Positions 6,926 through 14,967 of a stretch of DNA of 20,072 nucleotides are shown here, piece after piece. Position 1 is the first letter of the stretch. Each line of letters begins with the position of its first letter. The notes below the pieces were generated by a model. That model was not told the DNA's origin. It was given only the letters and a program-made list of their open reading frames with translations, and did no database searches. Position numbers and translations under genes: made by a program. Origin of the DNA: Prevotellamassilia sp. (GTDB lineage Bacteria; Bacteroidota; Bacteroidia; Bacteroidales; Bacteroidaceae). Where the stretch lies: contig VSQE01000048.1 of assembly GCA_009775705.1 (NCBI GenBank), positions 1 to 20,072 of the forward strand, written 5' to 3'.

Positions 6926-8017
6926 ATGGAATCCAACTGCTCAATTTCAGAACAAGCCGTAGAAGAGGGCAAATTCCAAGGTGGAGCCTATGTGTTCTAC
7001 CGCCTGCCTTATGAGCGGACCTATACCTATATTTCCCGAAAAAACGAGCCCGAAGCATTTACCTCTGCCCTGTTTCCCTATACAGAAACAGGAGTAGTCA
7101 TCGCCCCGTTCCATATTACTAAGGAGACTCCCCTGCTGTTTGTTGCTCCGGACCACATCAGTAGAAATGACGTGCCGGCTGAACCGGAAACGGCGGATAC
7201 ATACAGCTATAAGGACGATGAAGGTGTTCAACGGAATATCTATCATACAGAATTCAAGAAGGCGATGCAACGCCTATTGTACGGAAAATGCCGGAAGATG
7301 GTCCTTTCGCGCCGCTTGCATCTCACGCTGGACAATGGCATCATGAAGCCCGTGCAACTGTTTCATAAGGCCTGCCGGTTATATCCCGGCTGCTATGTGA
7401 CGCTCTGGTGGACGGAAAAGACCGGATGCTGGCTGGCGGCGACACCTGAAGAACTTTTGGTGAAAGAAGATGCCCACTGGAAAACCATGGCCTTGGCCGG
7501 CACGATGCATATAGACGAATCGGAAGAGGAAAAGGCCTATCCGGAATGGAGCCTGAAAAACCGTGAAGAGCAGAAATACGTATCCACCTATCTGGACCGT
7601 CAGCTCAGAGCCGTGACAGAGAGCCGGTCCATATCGGCCACCTATCCGTCACGTACCGGTAACCTGATACATTTGAGAACAGACTTCACATTTACATTGA
7701 AAGAGGGATCGGATATCGGCTATGTACTGAAGCGCCTCCATCCGACTCCCGCCGTCTGCGGAATACCCCGTGAGACAGCCCGCCGCGCAATCCTTGAGGA
7801 TGAGAGCACTCCGAGGAAATACTATGCAGGCTTCACAGGACCGCTCAATATGGAAGATGCTACCGGCCTGTACGTTTCCCTGCGCTGCATGAACATTCTG
7901 AACGACGGGGAAGCTGAGTTGTATGCCGGTGGCGGTCTGCTGAAAAACAGCGAATTTCAAAACGAGTGGGATGAGACCTGCCACAAAATGCAGGCCATGC
8001 TCCGCCTGTTCAGATAA
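6926..8017 (+). CDS. menF: Isochorismate synthase (MenF-type)
   Basis: A 363-residue chorismate-utilising enzyme that converts chorismate to isochorismate, the entry to menaquinone synthesis. Recognisable elements are KMVLSRR (124-130, holding the general-base lysine seen in MenF/EntC), ATPEEL (172-177), ALAGTM (189-194), HPTPAVCG (272-279), YYAGFTGPL (299-307) and the C-terminal NEWDETC (346-352), with Glu and Asp for Mg2+ and substrate. It is shorter than E. coli MenF because the N-terminal region is reduced, as in other Bacteroidetes. It is the first gene of menF-menD-menB; menD begins 24 bp later. Confidence 0.93.
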   Translation: MESNCSISEQAVEEGKFQGGAYVFYRLPYERTYTYISRKNEPEAFTSALFPYTETGVVIAPFHITKETPLLFVAPDHISRNDVPAEPETADTYSYKDDEGVQRNIYHTEFKKAMQRLLYGKCRKMVLSRRLHLTLDNGIMKPVQLFHKACRLYPGCYVTLWWTEKTGCWLAATPEELLVKEDAHWKTMALAGTMHIDESEEEKAYPEWSLKNREEQKYVSTYLDRQLRAVTESRSISATYPSRTGNLIHLRTDFTFTLKEGSDIGYVLKRLHPTPAVCGIPRETARRAILEDESTPRKYYAGFTGPLNMEDATGLYVSLRCMNILNDGEAELYAGGGLLKNSEFQNEWDETCHKMQAMLRLFR

Positions 8018-8041
8018 AAAAACGGAAAACGCAAGAGTTAT

Positions 8042-9709
8042 ATGTTTTGTGATAAGACCGGCGTAAACCAGTTGACGGCTCTTCTGGCCAGTCATGGTTT
8101 CAGGGATATAGTAGTATGTCCCGGCTCCAGAAACGGTGCTCTGGTACACAATTTCCATCAGTGTAGGGAAATATTCACCCTACATTCCGTGACCGATGAG
8201 CGCAGTGCGGCTTTTGTAGCGATCGGCATCTATCTGTCGGAACGAAAGCCCGTAGCCCTGTGCGTCACCTCCGGTTCGGCCCTTCTCAATACGTTGCCGG
8301 GGGTTGCCGAGGCCTATTTCCGTCATGTCCCGTTGCTTGTCATCTCGGCAGACAGACCGGCGGAAAGGATCGGCCAGTTGGACGGACAGACGTTGTTTCA
8401 GCCGGATGCCCTGAAACCGTATGCAGCCTCCTACAACCTTCCTGAAACCGACCGACCGCAAGACTGCCGGTTGCGCAACCGGCTGATCAATGAGGCCATT
8501 TTGTCTATGCAGCACAATGGCAAACGGCCTGTACATATCAATGTTCCTCTAACCGAACCTCTATTCACTTTCTCTACGACCGGACTGCCTGCCGAACGGA
8601 TCATTTGTGAGATACGGCCGACGGTCGCGGCTGCCCCGTTGCCTGAAGATCTCACAGCCCGGATTGCCCGCGCACACTTTCCGGTTCTCCTCATCGGACA
8701 ATACGAGGAGGACCTCTCCGCCCCACTCCGGCAATTTGAGGAAAATTCCTCCCTGCTGGTTCTTCCGGAACTGATCGGCAACTCCTCCTACAGCTGGAGG
8801 ACCAATATGCTGGAGGAGATCATTTCCGGTATGAGATTCGCACCGGACATGGTCATACATGCCGGAGGCAATCAGGTAAATAAGTTGCTGAAATTCCGTC
8901 TGCGCGAAACCGATGGTTGCGAAGTGATCCGCATCGAGGAAAGTACGGATTTTCCCGATACGTTCGACCATCTTTCTGTCATTGTCCGTTCGTCTCCTCT
9001 GACGATACTGCCGCATTTGGCCGAGGCTCTGCCTGCCAATGAAAATGTCAGACGCATGCAACGGCTACTGGCAGCATACCGAAAGCGGATCGAGGATTTC
9101 CAGACCGACACCCTCTCTGATCTGAGTATCATGAAGATGCTGTGCGACGAACTGCGGCACTCCCCCATCTCCGCCCTGCATTTGGGAAACAGCAGTGTGG
9201 TGCGTAACGCACTCTACTTTTTCGATAAAAATGATTTTCCAGTATATTGCAATAGAGGCACCAACGGCATTGAAGGCTCCGTCTCCGTGGCTTGTGGCTA
9301 CTCTTTGAAAAAGAACGGCCTCTCGCTATTGCTGGTCGGAGATCTCAGTTTTTTCTATGACCAGAATGCGTTATGGATTCAGGGGATCGGCGGAAATCTC
9401 CGCATCGTCCTGTTCAATAACGGCGGGGGACAGATATTCCATAGTCTGCAAGGGCTTTCGTCCTCTCCCTCCCGCGACAGGTACATCGCAGCATCGCATC
9501 AATGCGCGGCCTGCGGAATTGCACGAAGTTACGGCCTCGGATATTTCAGCATCAACACTTTATCTGAAGCACAGGAGACGATACGCCAGTTCCTGACCAC
9601 GGAATCGGATCGCCCCGTGCTGCTGGAAGTCTTTACGGATCCCCGGATCAACGGGGAGGCACTGGAGAATATGCACAATTGTTTCAGAACCATTATAAAT
9701 ACGAAATAA
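8042..9709 (+). CDS. menD: 2-succinyl-5-enolpyruvyl-6-hydroxy-3-cyclohexene-1-carboxylate synthase MenD
   Basis: A 555-residue thiamine-diphosphate enzyme that joins isochorismate and 2-oxoglutarate to SEPHCHC. The N-terminal Pyr domain carries VVCPGSRNGAL (24-34) and TDERSAAF (51-58) with the conserved cofactor-activating Glu53. The C-terminal PP domain has the ThDP/Mg2+ motif GDLSFFYDQNALW (433-445) ending in NNGGGQIF (459-466). NRGTNGIEG (404-412) and SRDRYIA (477-483) also match the family. Length is normal. menB starts two bases after its stop codon, implying tight translational coupling. Confidence 0.96.
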   Translation: MFCDKTGVNQLTALLASHGFRDIVVCPGSRNGALVHNFHQCREIFTLHSVTDERSAAFVAIGIYLSERKPVALCVTSGSALLNTLPGVAEAYFRHVPLLVISADRPAERIGQLDGQTLFQPDALKPYAASYNLPETDRPQDCRLRNRLINEAILSMQHNGKRPVHINVPLTEPLFTFSTTGLPAERIICEIRPTVAAAPLPEDLTARIARAHFPVLLIGQYEEDLSAPLRQFEENSSLLVLPELIGNSSYSWRTNMLEEIISGMRFAPDMVIHAGGNQVNKLLKFRLRETDGCEVIRIEESTDFPDTFDHLSVIVRSSPLTILPHLAEALPANENVRRMQRLLAAYRKRIEDFQTDTLSDLSIMKMLCDELRHSPISALHLGNSSVVRNALYFFDKNDFPVYCNRGTNGIEGSVSVACGYSLKKNGLSLLLVGDLSFFYDQNALWIQGIGGNLRIVLFNNGGGQIFHSLQGLSSSPSRDRYIAASHQCAACGIARSYGLGYFSINTLSEAQETIRQFLTTESDRPVLLEVFTDPRINGEALENMHNCFRTIINTK

Positions 9710-9711
9710 CC

Positions 9712-10530
9712 ATGAAAAGAGAATGGACCCCGATCAAACCATACGAAGAAATACTGTTTGACCTGTATAACGGCATAGCCCGCATCACCATCAACCGGCC
9801 CCGCTACCGGAATGCTTTCACCCCGTTGACTGTAAGCGAAATAAGCAACGCGCTGAATTACTGTCGCGAAAACGGAGACATACGTGTTGTGGTGCTGACG
9901 GGAGCCGGCGACAAGGCCTTTTGTTCCGGAGGCGACATGCATGTAAAGGGACGTGGCGGATATGTCGGAGGCGACGGTGTGCCGCGTCTGAACGTGCTTG
10001 ACGTGCAGAAACAGATACGTAGCCTTCCCAAACCGGTGATTGCTATGGTCAACGGGTATGCCATAGGCGGCGGTCATGTGCTTCATCTCATGTGCGATCT
10101 GACCATCGCTTCCGAAAACGCCATTTTCGGGCAGACCGGTCCCAAAGTCGGGTCTTTCGATGCCGGTTTTGGTGCTTCCTATCTGGCCCGTATGGTGGGA
10201 CAGAAAAAAGCCCGCGAAATCTGGTTTCTCTGTCGTCAGTATTCGGCCGTCGAAGCCGAACGGATGGGAATGGTCAACAAAGTAGTACCTTCAGACCGTC
10301 TGGAAGACGAAGTAGTGGAATGGGCCGAGATCATGATGGAACATTCGCCACTGGCACTACGCATGATCAAAGCCGGACTGAATGCAGAACTTGACGGGCA
10401 GGCGGGAATCCAGGAACTGGCTGGTGACGCAACCATGCTCTACTACATGCTGGACGAAGCGCAGGAAGGCGGTCGCGCTTTTCTTGAAAAAAGGAAACCC
10501 GATTTCAAGAAATATCCCCAACTGCCGTAA
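9712..10530 (+). CDS. menB: 1,4-dihydroxy-2-naphthoyl-CoA synthase MenB
   Basis: A 272-residue crotonase-fold enzyme that cyclises o-succinylbenzoyl-CoA to DHNA-CoA. An in-frame ATG at 9679 lies inside menD, so 9712 (MKREWTPIKPYEE) is chosen. Visible motifs: CSGGD (71-75) and GYAIGGG (115-121) forming the oxyanion hole, and QTGPKVGSFDAGFG (141-154). Gln141, Gly143 and Trp171 (in REIW) have the same 30-residue spacing as the bicarbonate-binding residues of E. coli MenB, so it is probably a type I, bicarbonate-dependent enzyme. The next pathway genes, menC and menE, do not follow; metA converges instead. Confidence 0.96.
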   Translation: MKREWTPIKPYEEILFDLYNGIARITINRPRYRNAFTPLTVSEISNALNYCRENGDIRVVVLTGAGDKAFCSGGDMHVKGRGGYVGGDGVPRLNVLDVQKQIRSLPKPVIAMVNGYAIGGGHVLHLMCDLTIASENAIFGQTGPKVGSFDAGFGASYLARMVGQKKAREIWFLCRQYSAVEAERMGMVNKVVPSDRLEDEVVEWAEIMMEHSPLALRMIKAGLNAELDGQAGIQELAGDATMLYYMLDEAQEGGRAFLEKRKPDFKKYPQLP

Positions 10531-10618
10531 ACAACTCAATACATAACTCTCTATTGCAGTCTCCGATAATATAGTTTGTGGAACGTTGCCCAAACAAGTT
10601 GATTTACGCATGAGGAAT

Positions 10619-11506
10619 TTAGACAGTCTGATGTCCGGAGAGCATATCCAACCAGTTTGAATAAAACAAGCGGGCGGATTTCTTCCAGGAAAAATCCACA
10701 CCCTGTTCGGGACATTCCTTCCGATAATAGTGAAGAGGCGGAAGAATGGATAAGCCTTTCTTCAGATCACGCGTGTATTCATTGTGAAGCGTCTGCGGTT
10801 CGTATTCCAGATGCCCCACAATGAATATCTCGCGTCCATCGCGAGACATGGCTACTCCGATTCCGCTTTCTTCACTCTCAGCCACAATACAAAGAGAACC
10901 ATTCGTTGGGAAATCTTGTCGCCTTACTTCCGTATGGCGACTATTGGGCATGAGAAATTCCGGTTCCATTCCCTGGAATAGAGACAGCCCTCTGTACAGG
11001 ACATGTTGCCGGAAAATGCCGAAACACTTTTCGGGCAATGCGTACTTGGGAATGCCGTAATGATGATACAGACCGGCCTGCGCGCCCCAGCAGATATAAA
11101 GTGTGCTGCGGACATGACTGCGCGCCCAATCCATGATGCGGCAAAGTTGCAGCCAATAGCGCACCTCCTCGAAAGGCAGATGCTCGACCGGAGCACCGGT
11201 AATGATCAGTCCGTCAAAATTTTCCGGCTCAAAAACTTCAAAGTCAGAATAGAAAGTCCGCATGTGCTCTATTGGGGTAGTCTTATAGGTTTGTCCGGAA
11301 ATCTTCATCGGATACAAACGGACACAATGCTCGGAAAATGCCAAAGCACGGGCAATATCAAGTTCGGTGACCTGCTTCTGCGGCATAAGATTCAGAAAGA
11401 GAATACGCAACGGACGAAGGCCGGCAGGACTTTCTCCGTCCAATACCTGCCATCCTTCGGAGCGAAGGATGGAGGTTGCGGGAAAATGAGCGGGAAGAAT
11501 AAGCAT
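10619..11506 (-). CDS. metA: Homoserine O-acyltransferase MetA, predicted acetyl-CoA type
   Basis: A 295-residue class-I-glutamine-amidotransferase-like enzyme that activates homoserine for methionine synthesis. The nucleophile is Cys139 in LYICWGAQAG, with the catalytic His232 and Glu234 in VGHLEYEP. KTTPIEHM (75-82) and PNSRHTEVRR (187-196) also match. The residue that sets acyl-donor choice in MetA (Gly in the succinyl-type E. coli enzyme, Glu in acetyl-type B. cereus) is Glu108 in GAPVE, so acetyl-CoA is predicted. The gene lies 45 bp downstream of the kinase-RapZ fusion in the same orientation and converges with menB. A perfect 10-bp inverted repeat lies within codons 12-19. Confidence 0.94.
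   Translation of the reverse strand: MLILPAHFPATSILRSEGWQVLDGESPAGLRPLRILFLNLMPQKQVTELDIARALAFSEHCVRLYPMKISGQTYKTTPIEHMRTFYSDFEVFEPENFDGLIITGAPVEHLPFEEVRYWLQLCRIMDWARSHVRSTLYICWGAQAGLYHHYGIPKYALPEKCFGIFRQHVLYRGLSLFQGMEPEFLMPNSRHTEVRRQDFPTNGSLCIVAESEESGIGVAMSRDGREIFIVGHLEYEPQTLHNEYTRDLKKGLSILPPLHYYRKECPEQGVDFSWKKSARLFYSNWLDMLSGHQTV
11450..11472 (-). repeat. Perfect 10-bp inverted repeat inside the metA 5' coding region
   Basis: CCATCCTTCG and CGAAGGATGG are separated by 3 bp. In metA mRNA this forms a stable hairpin at nucleotides 35-57 of the coding sequence. Confidence 0.7.
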
Positions 11507-11551
11507 ACTTTCTTTTCCTTTGAAAAATATTATTACAGGAACGCTCTTTCT

Positions 11552-13066
11552 CTATGTCCTGATGCGGGCAGGAAAGGTCCGGTTGACCTGTTGCTCTCTA
11601 TGAATAAGGCGAATTTCGATACCATACTTGCGATGCAGATGTTCAGCCAGATGCTGTGCGGAATAGACACTGCGATGCTGTCCGCCCGTGCAGCCGAAAG
11701 CGAACTGCAAATGGGTGAAACCTCGATGGATATATCGTTCTACATGTGTCTCGGCCAATTTAAATACATTGTCAAGAAACACCAGAATCTCCCCGTCAGT
11801 TTCCAGAAATTCAATAACCGGAGCATCCATACCCGTCAGTTTCCGATAGGGTTCATATCGTCCGGGATTATGAATTGCACGACAGTCGAACACATATCCT
11901 CCGCCATTGCCGGAAAGATCTTCTGGAATGCCTTTTCTGTAACTGAAGCTCAAGACCTCTACAACCAAGGGGGAGAGTGTCTCGGACGAATCGGCTTTAC
12001 CCTTCGGCTGCTTTTCCTGCTTTTCCGCACGAGTACTCTCAAACTGAGGTAACTCTGTTAGACGACGGAGTACTCCTTCCAGACATGGCCAGTCTGCAGC
12101 AGTGCCGGCAGCCAACAACTCACGCAGGTTTTCAATAGCCAGCGGGATGCTGTCTAAAAAATATTTTTTGCGTTCAAAGTATCCACGAAGTCCATAAGCT
12201 CCAAGTACTTGCATGGTCCGGAACAGAACGAAACTGTGCAGGCAACGAAGGAACTGCTCTCTGTCAAAAGTCATGAGCGTTGCCAGTTCGTCCAGATATT
12301 CATGGATCATCTCCTCGCGCAAGGCCTTCGGATAGCGTGCCGAAGCCTGCCAAAGAAACGATGCCACATCGTATTGCAACGGCCCGCACTGACCTCCCTG
12401 ATAATCAATAAAACAAGGAGACAGACTTCCATCGGCCGCGGGAGTCATCATGACATTGCGTGCCTGGAAATCACGGTACAAAAAAGTTGAGACTTGCGGG
12501 TTCTCTTTCTCCAGAAGATGGTAGGCAAAGTCTGAGAAATCCTCGTCCAAACGTACTTCATCACATACCAATCCTGTCGGTCGCAGAAAACAATATCGAA
12601 AATAATTGAGGTCGAACATCGCTGTCCGATGATCGAAACGGACTGGTGAGAGAAGACGGTTACAATCCAGCCCTTCAGCTCCTGTGACTTGCAAATGAGG
12701 CAGCAGACGAATGGTACGACGTATCAATTCCTTTTCCTCCTCATTATACTGCGCTCCGTCGGCACGTCCGCGGGACAAAGCCTGATAAAGTGAAATTGAC
12801 CCTAAATCAGTTTGCAAATAACAGGAAACATCCTTACTGACGGCACCGATAGCCGGAACAGGTAGTCCCCGGTCCGCAAAATGACGGCTCAGATAAATAA
12901 AACAGGCATTTTCGGCCTTATCAGGTCCGATTACACCAATCACTGAGGTCCCGTCCGCACCATGCAGACGTACATATTCACGATTGCTACCGGACTTGGG
13001 GAGACTTTCCACTCGAAGAGGATTCCGGCCATATTGTTCTTTATAAAGTTGAATAAGTTGCTGCAT
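11552..13066 (-). CDS. Fusion of an APH-fold sugar kinase (AmgK-like) and a RapZ C-terminal domain
   Basis: A 504-residue two-domain protein. Residues about 1-340 show an aminoglycoside-phosphotransferase/AmgK-like kinase: GSNREYVRL (26-34) as nucleotide loop, catalytic Asp199 and Asn204 in YRDFQARN, and Asp221 in FIDYQGG for Mg2+. AmgK phosphorylates MurNAc or GlcNAc at the anomeric position for peptidoglycan recycling. A polar, Glu/Lys-rich linker (about 341-366) leads to a RapZ C-terminal domain (367 to about 490): VEVLSFSYRKGIP, YVFDCRAIHNPG, LTGMD and CTGGQHRSVY (459-468). In E. coli RapZ the last motif belongs to the GlcN6P-sensing site. The N-terminal P-loop ATPase of true RapZ is absent. 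rsmE ends 12 bp upstream; no MurU-like nucleotidyltransferase is adjacent. Confidence 0.88.
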   Translation of the reverse strand: MQQLIQLYKEQYGRNPLRVESLPKSGSNREYVRLHGADGTSVIGVIGPDKAENACFIYLSRHFADRGLPVPAIGAVSKDVSCYLQTDLGSISLYQALSRGRADGAQYNEEEKELIRRTIRLLPHLQVTGAEGLDCNRLLSPVRFDHRTAMFDLNYFRYCFLRPTGLVCDEVRLDEDFSDFAYHLLEKENPQVSTFLYRDFQARNVMMTPAADGSLSPCFIDYQGGQCGPLQYDVASFLWQASARYPKALREEMIHEYLDELATLMTFDREQFLRCLHSFVLFRTMQVLGAYGLRGYFERKKYFLDSIPLAIENLRELLAAGTAADWPCLEGVLRRLTELPQFESTRAEKQEKQPKGKADSSETLSPLVVEVLSFSYRKGIPEDLSGNGGGYVFDCRAIHNPGRYEPYRKLTGMDAPVIEFLETDGEILVFLDNVFKLAETHVERYIHRGFTHLQFAFGCTGGQHRSVYSAQHLAEHLHRKYGIEIRLIHREQQVNRTFPARIRT

Positions 13067-13078
13067 ATTATCGTATTC

Positions 13079-13789
13079 TCATTTTGCTTTTTTCAAATTC
13101 ATCTGATGAACTGCCACCAAAGCTGCGGTCTCCGTGCGAAGACGGCTTTTGCCCAAACTGACCGACCGGAATCCTGCCGCCTCGGCCATATGAACTTCAT
13201 CGGGGGTGAAATCCCCCTCCGGCCCAATAAGCACCAAGGAGTCACTGTTGGCATCCAACTGATCATACAAAGCAGGCAGATCCTCCGTGAGACAATGGGC
13301 TATAAACTTTGTTCCGTTGAAAGGCTGTTGAATAAAGGACTTGAAATTTTCCATGTCTCCAACTTCCGGTTTCAAGGCCTTGTGACTTTGCTTCAAAGCT
13401 GAGACCACAATTTTTTCTATACGCTCAATCTTGACAACCTTCCGCTCCGAGTTACGGCAATTTACAAAAGTTACGCCGTCCATACCTATCTCGGTAGCTT
13501 TTTCCACCAACCATTCCATACGGTCCATATTTTTCGTCGGAGCCACAGCCAGCCATATCCCTCCATGCCACAAGCGGGGAACTTCATGCGTCTGCGACAC
13601 ACGGATCTCACATTGACGGGGAGATGCGGCAGTCACGATACAATCGTAAAAATTGCCCCGTCCATCGGTCGCCAATAACGGATCTCCGTCCTTCACCCGC
13701 AATACACGCACGGCATGTCCCGCCTCTTCGGGCGGAAGTTCCTTGCACTCCGGCAAACCGGGAATATAAAATAAATGGGATTCCTTCAT
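13079..13789 (-). CDS. rsmE: 16S rRNA (uracil-1498-N3)-methyltransferase RsmE
   Basis: A 236-residue SPOUT-class methyltransferase that methylates U1498 of 16S rRNA using SAM. The start MKESHLFYIPG was chosen over the ATG at 13807, which only adds six residues before the conserved HLFY start. The N-terminal PUA-like part is followed by AVAPTKNMDRMEWLVEKATEIG (81-102), LIGPEGDFTPDE (187-198) and SLGKSRLRTETA (211-222); the last two make the trefoil-knot SAM site. It starts 20 bp after the DUF151 gene and ends 12 bp before the kinase-RapZ gene, so it is within an operon. Confidence 0.95.
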   Translation of the reverse strand: MKESHLFYIPGLPECKELPPEEAGHAVRVLRVKDGDPLLATDGRGNFYDCIVTAASPRQCEIRVSQTHEVPRLWHGGIWLAVAPTKNMDRMEWLVEKATEIGMDGVTFVNCRNSERKVVKIERIEKIVVSALKQSHKALKPEVGDMENFKSFIQQPFNGTKFIAHCLTEDLPALYDQLDANSDSLVLIGPEGDFTPDEVHMAEAAGFRSVSLGKSRLRTETAALVAVHQMNLKKAK

Positions 13790-13809
13790 AAAAATCAATC
13801 TATACAAAA

Positions 13810-14376
13810 CTACTCTGTTCCACCTATGCCCCGATTTCTCAACTCATCCCTCAACTGCGAAGCCAATTCAAAATTGTCCTCCTGTACAGCCAGTTCCAAT
13901 GCCTGGCTGAGCAATTCGGTCTGCATGGACGGCAACGGTATCTTGACTTCTCCTTCGGGTGATTCGCCCATGTACAGACGATCGAATTCCTCTCGACGTA
14001 TGCATACTGTCCCACCTGTCTCAAGGGCCAGCAACACGGCGGTTGCCACTTCCGTCTCCATGATCCGTTCTTCGTCTCCCCTTCTCAAATAAACCCGGGC
14101 CGAAAACTTTCCACCGGAAACATAGCATATCTGTATTTTCCCCACTTCAATGGAAAATATTCCAGCCAGTTTCGTCATCAGACGGGTTGATGAGAAATCT
14201 TTCCGCATCAAAGCTGCCTTTAACCGGTTGTACTCTTCTTTACGTACAAGCACAGTGAAATGACGGCGAAGGCCCGCCTGCTCGCGCATCAGCAACATAC
14301 AAGCATCAGGCAACGATGTTCCGGTGGTCACACCCACCACTTCAAGAGGAATATAAGTTTCCCAGACATTATCCAT
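13810..14376 (-). CDS. Bifunctional nuclease family protein (DUF151) with C-terminal UVR motif
   Basis: A 188-residue protein. The start MDNVWETYIPLEVVG was chosen because the longer frame from 14445 would begin upstream of the likely -7 element at 14412-14405. Residues about 8-135 form the DUF151/BFN domain (ELEVVG-type start, AGLRRHFTVLV, HxxD-like dyad not obvious, ATAVLLALETGGTV at 111-124). Residues 153-182 (TELLSQALELAVQEDNFELASQLRDELR) match the UvrB/UvrC (UVR) helical hairpin used for protein-protein contact. Homologues were described as DNase/RNase in plants; the bacterial role is not settled. It heads the run to rsmE, the kinase-RapZ fusion and metA. Confidence 0.85.
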   Translation of the reverse strand: MDNVWETYIPLEVVGVTTGTSLPDACMLLMREQAGLRRHFTVLVRKEEYNRLKAALMRKDFSSTRLMTKLAGIFSIEVGKIQICYVSGGKFSARVYLRRGDEERIMETEVATAVLLALETGGTVCIRREEFDRLYMGESPEGEVKIPLPSMQTELLSQALELAVQEDNFELASQLRDELRNRGIGGTE

Positions 14377-14404
14377 ATAGTCAGTACTTCTGTGAAAGAT
14401 GAAG

Positions 14405-14412
14405 CAAAGATA
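14405..14412 (-). promoter_or_regulatory. Probable -7 element for the DUF151-rsmE-rapZ-metA run
   Basis: TATCTTTG on the minus strand matches TAnnTTTG and lies 28 bp before the DUF151 start codon. No TTG is seen about 20 bp upstream. Confidence 0.45.
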
Positions 14413-14475
14413 GTGCAAATAAGCGCAGTGCAGGTTTACTTGCAAATTGCCGAATGCAACCTATTTAATGCAAAG

Positions 14476-14689
14476 TTAGTATAAAAATGGAATACTATAA
14501 CCTTTTTCATGACATTTCTTATTGCTTTCCTTACACCCAGAAATACATCCTTCCATACAAGCCACCCCCTCCGTACATGCGATTTCCGGAGTAATATGCA
14601 TCATCTGTATCCACTTACCTGCAAGAATATCCACATACTCATTCTGCTCTTCATTTTATAAGAATCGGTTTCAACTTTTTCTTTTCCAT
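14476..14689 (-). pseudogene. Small cysteine-rich peptide gene, apparently frameshifted
   Basis: On the minus strand an ATG at 14689 opens MEKKKLKPILIK and stops at TGA 14653-14651. The adjacent frame is closed by TAA just before 14655 and then open for 59 codons to the TAA at 14478-14476. Removing one A from the AAAA run at 14657-14654 would join them into a 70-residue protein. It would have a basic start, then VDILAGKWIQMMHITPEIAC, then a cysteine cluster spaced C-x5-C-x3-C-x3-C-x6-C (CTEGVACMEGCISGCK), ending GYSIPFLY. An alternative is a 42-residue peptide from the internal ATG at 14604. Codon choice looks coding-like. I do not recognise the family. No modification or export genes are nearby. 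Confidence 0.45.
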
Positions 14690-14959
14690 ATTATTAAATA
14701 AAAAAATCGCTACTAAGGTAAACCATAATATCTGAAATCCTGCTATTTTCTTGCAGCTACTTTATAAAGTTTCACATGGTGAGTTCGATAAAATCAATAA
14801 ATTCCGCAAATATCCATTTCTGACAATCAGATAATTAAGCTAATATGGATAGCTGAATAGTTACTAATTACAGCCTTTTGCCAAGTCCCGGAGGCAGAGT
14901 GGCACATACGGTTTTATCCACACCCTGCCCTACCATTTTCATATATCACTTTTTTGTCG

Positions 14960-14967
14960 TATCTTTG
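14960..14967 (+). promoter_or_regulatory. Probable -7 element for rsmG
   Basis: TATCTTTG fits TAnnTTTG and lies 30 bp before the rsmG ATG; TTT at 14937-14939 is one base off the -33 TTG with a 20-bp spacer. Confidence 0.5.

Noticed and set aside
10574..10595. Bulged hairpin GTTTGTGG / CCCAAAC between menB and metA
   Set aside because: Weak stem with no T-run on either side; not called as a terminator.
11003..12052. 349-codon plus-strand open frame
   Set aside because: It spans, antisense, parts of metA and the kinase-RapZ gene, both well supported by catalytic motifs.
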